This document shows, in pieces, positions 1-4,948 of a stretch of DNA of 8,323 bases. The stretch comes from an uncultured bacterium (lineage in GTDB: Bacteria > Actinomycetota > Actinomycetes > S36-B12). The stretch covers positions 1 to 8,323 of the forward strand of contig CAIVQM010000360.1 of NCBI GenBank assembly GCA_903908025.1, given 5' to 3'. A program made the translations under genes and the position numbers. The notes beneath the pieces are model-generated. The model ran no database searches. It was not told where the DNA came from and saw only the letters and a program-made list of their open reading frames with translations. Position 1 is the first letter of the stretch. The number at the start of each line of letters is the position of its first letter.

Positions 1-1
1 G

Positions 2-949
2 GCGCAACTGCCGACGGCAACGGGCGGTTTCTGGAGCGACTTCGCAGCCTTCATCGAGGAGTTCGGCTACCGCGGTCCCTCAGAGTGGGATCTGGGCACC
101 GAGTCCTGGGAGTCCAAGCCGTCGCTTGCTCTCGCCCTGATCGACAAGATGCGCCAGCTCGGTGATGACGAGTCGCCGTCGGCGAATCAGGCCGCGCATG
201 CCGCTGCAACCGACAAGGCGATGCTCGAGGCCACGGAGGGTATGGACGCTGCGACCGAGGCGGCCTTCCGCGGAGCAGTCGGCTCGGCCCGTCGCTTTGC
301 CGGCTGGCGGGAGAGCGGCAAGTCCAGCTGCATCAAGATCATGAACGAGGCACGCATGGCGCTGATCGAGCTGGGCGAGCGCCTTGCAGCAGCGGGCGTC
401 ATCGATCACCCGCGTCAGATCTTCATTGCACTGGATTCTGAGCTCGATGGCCTGGCGCTGGGTGCGACGCACCTGCGCGAGGTGCTCCGCCAGCGCGAGA
501 CCGACTGGAACGCCCTCAAGGACCTTGAGGTGCCGACCTTCCTCGACGGCAGCAAGCCGATCCCGCCAATCTCCAGCGTGCCCCGCAAGGGCGACAACGC
601 CGTTGCGCGCGCCACGGTTGGGTCGGTACTGAACGGTGCGGCCGCATCGCAGGGCATCGTCGAGGGCCGGGCACGCGTCGTCCTCGGCACCGACGCGATC
701 GGCGACTTCCAGCCGGGCGAGATCCTCGTCGCCCCGCAGACCGATCCGTCATGGACGCCGCTGTTCATGGTTGCTTCGGCGGTCATCGTCAACACCGGCT
801 CGATGGGCTCGCACGCGATGATCGTCGCTCGTGAGCTCGGCATCCCATGCGTGGCCGGCCTGCCGGGTGCGACGCAGATGTTCAAGTCCGGCGACCTCCT
901 TCGTGTCGACGGCGCCAAGGGCACCATCGAGGTCATCGAGGTCGTGTAG
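2..949 (+). CDS. PEP-utilising dikinase-superfamily enzyme, C-terminal part (5' end outside window)
   Basis: The reading frame is open from the first bases, so the true start lies upstream; 315 residues are visible. An FGYRGPSEWDL block (from about visible residue 21) is followed by W and P positions typical of the central region of PEP-synthase and rifampin-phosphotransferase relatives. The C-terminus is a phosphohistidine swivelling domain. It contains ILVAPQTDPSWTPLF and then GSHAMIVARELGIP, with the phospho-accepting His at 812-814 (visible residue 271). The protein ends about 45 residues later, so no PEP/pyruvate-binding barrel follows. That matches the ATP-grasp / substrate domain / His domain order of rifampin phosphotransferase-like proteins. 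In that family the His carries phosphate from ATP to an acceptor; the acceptor here is unknown. Family membership is firm. Whether it is a PEP synthase, an antibiotic phosphotransferase or a catabolic phosphotransferase cannot be decided without the N-terminus. Confidence 0.9.
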   Translation, partial: AQLPTATGGFWSDFAAFIEEFGYRGPSEWDLGTESWESKPSLALALIDKMRQLGDDESPSANQAAHAAATDKAMLEATEGMDAATEAAFRGAVGSARRFAGWRESGKSSCIKIMNEARMALIELGERLAAAGVIDHPRQIFIALDSELDGLALGATHLREVLRQRETDWNALKDLEVPTFLDGSKPIPPISSVPRKGDNAVARATVGSVLNGAAASQGIVEGRARVVLGTDAIGDFQPGEILVAPQTDPSWTPLFMVASAVIVNTGSMGSHAMIVARELGIPCVAGLPGATQMFKSGDLLRVDGAKGTIEVIEVV

Positions 950-966
950 TCACCGCGGCACTCGTG

Positions 967-1002
967 AAAAGGCCCGCCAGCCTTGAGGTTGGCGGGCCTT
1001 TT
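967..1002. terminator. Bidirectional Rho-independent terminator between convergent genes
   Basis: The arms AAAAGGCCCGCCAGCC (967-982) and GGTTGGCGGGCCTTTT (987-1002) pair over 16 positions with one G-T wobble around a TTGA loop. The A run on the left and T run on the right make it usable from both strands. It lies 17 bases after the stop of the + strand gene and 29 bases beyond the stop of the - strand flavoprotein gene, so it suits both. Confidence 0.88.
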
Positions 1003-1030
1003 CGTGCCGCGAAGTGCCGCCAACCTCAAG
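982..1030. repeat. 14-bp inverted repeat overlapping the terminator
   Basis: CTTGAGGTTGGCGG at 982-995 is the exact reverse complement of 1017-1030, with 21 bases between. The left copy is made of the loop and right arm of the terminator hairpin, so the two hairpins cannot form together. The right copy ends immediately before the stop codon of the - strand flavoprotein gene (stop at 1032-1034). It could be an alternative or back-up hairpin, or a duplicated fragment of the terminator. The match is directly visible; any function is inference. Confidence 0.6.
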
Positions 1031-1031
1031 A

Positions 1032-3008
1032 TCAGATGAGCTGGGCCAACTCGAAGGCCTGCTTGGTCGCGAAGGTCATGCGCCGCGGAGCGAATGCATC
1101 GCCCAGCAGGTGTGTGTCCGGATGGTGGGAGGACACCGCGCGGTAGAGCGCGTCGTTACCGATCCCGCCCGCAACGAGCACCACGGAGTCGATGCCATCG
1201 ACGGTGAAGCGTCGGCGGCTGTAGGCGTGTGCGAACTCCACCTCGGTCTGTCGGATCTCGGTGGCCACTGCCATCTGCAGGATCTCCACCCCAGCCTCGT
1301 CGAGGCTCTCGAACATGGCGCCCGCGGAGTACTTGCCGACGAGGGGTGACGGACCTGGTGTCTCAAAAGCGAGGACGACCTCGTGGCCAAGATGGGCGAT
1401 GTGGTCCGAGACGGTCAGCGGTGCCGGTCCGTCATCGACGGCAATGACGAGCACGCGCCGACCGAGTGGTCGGGCGGTACCGAGGACCACTGCGTCTGCG
1501 CCCGTCACATGCGGGAGGTACTCGCCGGGGATGCCGGGCCGCCGTCCACGCGCACCGGTGGCGAAGGCGACGACATCGAACCCGCCGTCGAGCACCGCAC
1601 GCACTTCTGCGCGACGGCCAAGGTAGGTATCGACGCCGAGGCGAGGCAGGCGTGCTGCCGACCAGTCGATCCAGTCGCGGTAGGGGGCGTTTGCGCGGAG
1701 TTCTGCGGCAACGGCGAAGCGGCCACCCAGTTCGGCCTTCGCCTCCCACAGTTGGACGTCATGACCGCGCTCAGCCGCATTGGCCGCCAGCTCCATGCCG
1801 GCCGGACCTCCGCCGACGACGAGCAGCTTCTTGCGCTTGTCGGCGACGCGCACCGACGGCAGCGATTCGCGCCCGGCCTGCGGGTTGACCCCGCAGCCGA
1901 ACGACAGGCCTTCAAGCGTGTAGCGGTGGATGCAGTCGTTGAGCGCGATGCAGGGCCGGACCTCGTCCGCGCGCCCGTCGCGTGCCTTGCGCAGCCACTG
2001 GTTGTCGGCGATGAGCGCGCGGACCATGCCGACCATGTCGGCCTGGCCGCTGGCGATGACGCGCTCGGCCGTCTCCGCATGCACGACACGACCGGCGTAC
2101 AGGACGGGCAGGTTGGTCGACGCCTTCGCCTCACCACACATCTGTGCCCAGGCGGCCTCGGGGTAGATGCCGTGCTGCAGGTAACTGATGGCACCCCAGT
2201 TCCCGCCCATATCGAGGTTGACGTAGTCAACGGTCCCGTCGGCCTCGAAGGACTGGATCAGGCGGACGCACTCGTCGAGCTCGTAGCCGCCGTCCATGTC
2301 CTGGTCGAGGGTCAGGCGCAGGCCGAACGTGATCGGACGCTTGACGCGTGCGCGGACTCCGTTGGTGATCTCTCGCAAGAACCTTCGGCGATTCTCGTAG
2401 GAGCCGCCGTACTCGTCAGTGCGGGTGTTGGTGAGCGGAGAGAGGAACCATTCGATGATGTCGTCGTGGTTGGCGTGCAGCTCAAGGCAGTCGAGTCCCG
2501 TCTCAGCCGCGATCACGGCCGACTCGATGTACTCGTTGATCACCCAGCGGACCTCGTCGTGGCTCATCACATGGACGCCGCGGTGGTCGAGGAATCCGGA
2601 GAACGTGGACGACGGCGCGCTCGGCATGCCGCCCTGCTGGAGCAACTGGATCCCCAGGTAGGCACCCTTGGCATGTACCCGCTCGACGAAGGTCGACATG
2701 CGGTCGTGGAAGGCGGGATGCCGGAAGTTGCCGTCCTGCTTGCCCATCGCGCCGATCCCGGTGGCCTCGAAGCCCGGGATCTGGATGTGCCGAACATGGC
2801 AGGGGGGCCCGCCGATCCACTGGAAGCCGTCATCGACCCGCGAAAGCCAGTAGTCAACGAGCGCCTCGAACCGGGCATCGTCACCCGAAAGCGAGCCCGC
2901 ACCGCCTCCATGTGTGGGCACGAACAGCCGGTGCGACAAGTTCATCGTCCCGATGGTGATCGGCTCAAGGGCGGCGCGAAGTGGGGCGGGGGTGGTGGGC
3001 ACGGGCAA
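1032..3008 (-). CDS. Old-Yellow-Enzyme/trimethylamine-dehydrogenase-like FMN/FAD oxidoreductase (NADH:flavin oxidoreductase / 2,4-dienoyl-CoA reductase family)
   Basis: 658 residues, the usual length of three-domain FadH/TMADH-type flavoproteins. Residues about 10-345 form the FMN-binding TIM barrel, with LEPITIG near the start and SPLTNTRTDEYGG at 190-202. Next is the Fe-S loop with Cys353, Cys359 and Cys372, then an FAD-type Rossmann motif GGGPAGME at 399-406. The second nucleotide fold (VLVIAVDDGPAPL) lacks GxGxxG, as in trimethylamine and histamine dehydrogenases. Two departures stand out. The second Cys of the expected CxxCxxC loop is Leu356. The HxxHGY active-site motif reads HANHDD (178-183), so the usual Tyr is Asp183. 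It may reduce an enone or enoyl substrate, or oxidise an amine; the substrate is unknown. The longest reading starts at TTG (3006-3008) and GTG at 3000-3002 is an alternative. Neither has a convincing Shine-Dalgarno site. It lies 81 bases downstream of the alcohol dehydrogenase on the same strand. Confidence 0.9.
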   Translation of the reverse strand: MPVPTTPAPLRAALEPITIGTMNLSHRLFVPTHGGGAGSLSGDDARFEALVDYWLSRVDDGFQWIGGPPCHVRHIQIPGFEATGIGAMGKQDGNFRHPAFHDRMSTFVERVHAKGAYLGIQLLQQGGMPSAPSSTFSGFLDHRGVHVMSHDEVRWVINEYIESAVIAAETGLDCLELHANHDDIIEWFLSPLTNTRTDEYGGSYENRRRFLREITNGVRARVKRPITFGLRLTLDQDMDGGYELDECVRLIQSFEADGTVDYVNLDMGGNWGAISYLQHGIYPEAAWAQMCGEAKASTNLPVLYAGRVVHAETAERVIASGQADMVGMVRALIADNQWLRKARDGRADEVRPCIALNDCIHRYTLEGLSFGCGVNPQAGRESLPSVRVADKRKKLLVVGGGPAGMELAANAAERGHDVQLWEAKAELGGRFAVAAELRANAPYRDWIDWSAARLPRLGVDTYLGRRAEVRAVLDGGFDVVAFATGARGRRPGIPGEYLPHVTGADAVVLGTARPLGRRVLVIAVDDGPAPLTVSDHIAHLGHEVVLAFETPGPSPLVGKYSAGAMFESLDEAGVEILQMAVATEIRQTEVEFAHAYSRRRFTVDGIDSVVLVAGGIGNDALYRAVSSHHPDTHLLGDAFAPRRMTFATKQAFELAQLI

Positions 3009-3040
3009 CTATGGCACGCGGTTACCGCACAGGAACCAAA

Positions 3041-3076
3041 GAAACTGCCAATTCATCTAGATGAATTGGCAGTTTC
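3041..3076. repeat. Perfect 36-bp palindrome (46 bp with one mismatched pair), possible terminator or operator
   Basis: The left half GAAACTGCCAATTCATCT (3041-3058) is mirrored exactly by 3059-3076, with no spacer. Allowing one mismatched pair (3040/3077), the symmetry extends to 3036-3081. Only 7 of the 18 bases in a half are G or C, against very GC-rich surroundings. It sits 13 bases after the dehydrogenase stop and 32 bases before the flavoprotein start. As RNA of the - strand it would fold into a long stem closed by CUAG and followed by UUUGG, so it could end or attenuate transcription after the dehydrogenase. As DNA it could bind a dimeric regulator. No second copy of the half-site was found in the window by eye. 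Confidence 0.85.
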
Positions 3077-3089
3077 CTTGGAGACGGTC

Positions 3090-4139
3090 TTACGGGACGA
3101 TGACCGCGCGGCCCTTCAGTTTCCCGGCTTCCATCGCCGCGTACGCATCGAGTGCCTGATCGAGTGAGTACGTGGAGTACTCGGGGGTGATCAGGCCCTT
3201 TGCGGCCAGGGCCAGCACCTCGCCGAGCTCGCTGCGGGTACCCCAGTAGATGGACCGCACATTGCACTCGTAGGGCGGGGAGAACAGGCTCATCGGGAAG
3301 GAGCCGCCACCCACGCCGACGATCGTCATGTCGCCCTGGACCTTGGCGCAGGCGGCTGCCTGGGCGAGGGTGGCGTCAAGGCCGACGAAGTCGATCACGA
3401 CGTCGGCGCCCCGGCCGCCGGTGGCCTCCTTCACCTGGGCTACCGCGTCCTCGGCGTCACCGCGGATCGTCAGGTCGGCGCCGCATGCGGTGGCCAGCGC
3501 GAGGGCCTCGTCCTTGAGGTCCATGGCGATGATGTTCGCGGACGACAGCGCCTTGATGAACTGAACGCCCATGTGGCCCAGGCCGCCGACGCCGATACAC
3601 AGTGCGGTGCTGCCGGGCATCAACTTCGGAAGGGACATCTTCACGGCGTGGTACGGGGTCAACCCAGCGTCGGTGAGCGGAGCGGCCGCGACCGGATCGA
3701 GGGCGTCGGGGATGGGGACCAGGAACCGCGCATCGGGGACCAGCATGAACTCGGCCTGGCCGCCGTCGACACCGAGGCCGCCACCGAAGGCAGAGCCGTA
3801 CGAGTCGGTCGGGGCGTGGCAGTAGGTGTCCTGGCCGCGATCGCACGCGGCGCAGTGTCCGCAACCCCACGGGCCGAACACGGCTACTGGCTGTCCGATC
3901 GACAGGCCCTCTACGCCGGCCCCCACCTGGTGGACCCAGCCGGAGTTCTCGTGGCCGAGGGTGAAGGGCGGGCCCCAGGGGAACATGCCGTTGGCGAAGT
4001 CATGGAGCAGGTGGAGGTCGCTGTGGCACAGGCCCGCGCCGGCGACCTTGAGGACGACCTGCCCGGGCCCGGCCGTGGGGACGTCGACCTCCACGAGTGC
4101 GGGGTCGGAGTGCCACGCGACGAGTTGAACTGCCTTCAT
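3090..4139 (-). CDS. Zinc-dependent medium-chain alcohol dehydrogenase (Rhodococcus ADH-A-like)
   Basis: 349 residues, full length for a bacterial medium-chain zinc alcohol dehydrogenase, which interconverts alcohols and aldehydes or ketones using NAD(H). Catalytic zinc ligands are visible as Cys38 (GLCHSD), His63 (LGHE) and Asp157 (PLTDAGLTPYHA). The structural zinc site has Cys93, Cys96, Cys99 and Cys107. The Rossmann motif GVGGLG is at 183-188, and ADVVIDFVG plus YWGTRSEL follow near the C-terminus. The blocks AVFGPWGCG, DPVAAAPLTDAGLTPYH and YWGTRSEL closely resemble the secondary alcohol dehydrogenase ADH-A of Rhodococcus ruber as I remember it, so secondary alcohols or ketones are plausible substrates. 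GAGGA at 4146-4150, six bases before the ATG, supports the start. It is the first gene of the leftward unit, probably transcribed from the 4140-4333 region. Confidence 0.95.
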   Translation of the reverse strand: MKAVQLVAWHSDPALVEVDVPTAGPGQVVLKVAGAGLCHSDLHLLHDFANGMFPWGPPFTLGHENSGWVHQVGAGVEGLSIGQPVAVFGPWGCGHCAACDRGQDTYCHAPTDSYGSAFGGGLGVDGGQAEFMLVPDARFLVPIPDALDPVAAAPLTDAGLTPYHAVKMSLPKLMPGSTALCIGVGGLGHMGVQFIKALSSANIIAMDLKDEALALATACGADLTIRGDAEDAVAQVKEATGGRGADVVIDFVGLDATLAQAAACAKVQGDMTIVGVGGGSFPMSLFSPPYECNVRSIYWGTRSELGEVLALAAKGLITPEYSTYSLDQALDAYAAMEAGKLKGRAVIVP

Positions 4140-4333
4140 GTCGAATCCTCAGTGTTCGGGGGCGGGCGCGGATGGGCGAGGCGGGAGCGGTGTTCCGGGA
4201 TGGTAGCCGCGGCTGGCCCCCCGGGGTAGGGGTTTCTTTAGGCTTCCTCTATAAATACACCTCGACGTCTGCGATAGTAGGACTTCCTAGTGACTGGCCG
4301 TGCTTCGCTGCGGCCCCGGGTGCGGAGGAATAG
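4140..4333. promoter_or_regulatory. Divergent intergenic control region
   Basis: These 194 bases separate the leftward dehydrogenase from the rightward 204-residue gene, so both transcripts should begin here. The part nearest the dehydrogenase is very G-rich. An AT-rich core (about 4231-4290) contains TATAAAT at 4250-4256, read as ATTTATA on the other strand. No clear TTGACA-type -35 box at standard spacing was found for either direction, so the promoters are not assigned. Two related elements flank the core: TAGGCTTCCTCTA (4239-4251) and TAGGACTTCCTA (4278-4289), the latter itself a small dyad. They are candidate regulator sites. GGAGG at 4324-4328 is the ribosome-binding site of the rightward gene. 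Confidence 0.55.
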
Positions 4334-4948
4334 ATGACTGACGTGGTCCTGGCGAACGATGAGCGCGATGCTCTCGTGACCATGGTTGTGCGCGGTATGG
4401 CTCGCGGCGAGGCCACGGCCGAGCAGCAGGCCCTTGCCGATGCCGGCCTGATCCTCATCAAGGGGCCGATCATGATGCCGACACCGGCCGGGACGACTTT
4501 CGTGGCCGAGCAGTTGCGGCTGCCGGACGATGCCCCGGAACGCGAACGGATCATGGCGACCTTCCACCGCTTCCTGCCGGTCAACCGCCAGCTCCGCGAC
4601 CTGTGCACCGCCTGGCAGGTGCGCCCCGACGGCAGCGTCAACGATCACGCGGACGAGAACTACGACGCGGACATCCGCGATCGTCTGGATGACATCGACG
4701 ATTCGGTCGCGCCCCTGCTGAAGCGCTTCACCGAGGACATCCCGCGGATGGCGGGCTACCGGAGCCAGCTCACGGAATCGCTGGCCAAGCTCGACGACGG
4801 AGATGATTCCTGGCTGGCCTCGCCGCTCAAGGATTCGTACCACACTGTGTGGATGCACATTCATCAGGAACTCCTCCTCACTATCGGCATGTCCCGCAAG
4901 GAGGATGAGGAGTTGGAGGAGCGACTCGTCTCGGGTGCGGGCGCGTGA
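4334..4948 (+). CDS. Conserved-looking 204-residue protein of unknown function, partner of the PPDK-like protein
   Basis: I do not recognise a named function. It is soluble and acidic, with no signal peptide or membrane segment. Residues about 8-60 resemble a winged-helix fold: a helix with LADAGLI (34-40), then a short strand and MPTPAG (48-53), which recalls the L..GLI...LTPAG pattern of MarR/PadR-like wings. The rest is helical, with conserved-looking blocks WQVRPDGSVNDH (94-105) and SPLKDSYHTVWMHIHQELL (163-181), rich in His, Asp and Trp, and a charged tail. GGAGG at 4324-4328, five bases before the ATG, supports the start. Its TGA overlaps the GTG of the next gene by four bases (4945-4948), so the two proteins are probably made in fixed ratio and may act together. 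It could be a regulator, or an accessory or substrate-binding subunit of the dikinase-like enzyme. The gene call is firm; the function is open. Confidence 0.88.
   Translation: MTDVVLANDERDALVTMVVRGMARGEATAEQQALADAGLILIKGPIMMPTPAGTTFVAEQLRLPDDAPERERIMATFHRFLPVNRQLRDLCTAWQVRPDGSVNDHADENYDADIRDRLDDIDDSVAPLLKRFTEDIPRMAGYRSQLTESLAKLDDGDDSWLASPLKDSYHTVWMHIHQELLLTIGMSRKEDEELEERLVSGAGA

Noticed and set aside
149..949. ATG at 149 as the start of the first gene
   Set aside because: The same frame is open back to base 2 and encodes family-typical sequence (FGYRGPSEWDL) upstream of this ATG, so the gene is truncated by the window edge rather than starting here.
1383..3167. 594-residue open frame on the + strand
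   Set aside because: It lies almost wholly antisense to the well-supported flavoprotein gene, has no recognisable family motif, and is the expected shadow of GC-rich codon use. It also runs through the intergenic palindrome.
3022..3267. 81-residue - strand frame carrying the peptide KLPIHLDELAVS, also present in a + strand frame
   Set aside because: The identical peptides on both strands arise only because the 36-bp palindrome reads the same both ways. It is not a conserved small protein.
4205..4226. Short GC palindromes AGCCGCGGCT and CCCCGGGG in the divergent region
   Set aside because: Short all-GC or nearly all-GC symmetries are common by chance in DNA of this composition, and neither extends further.
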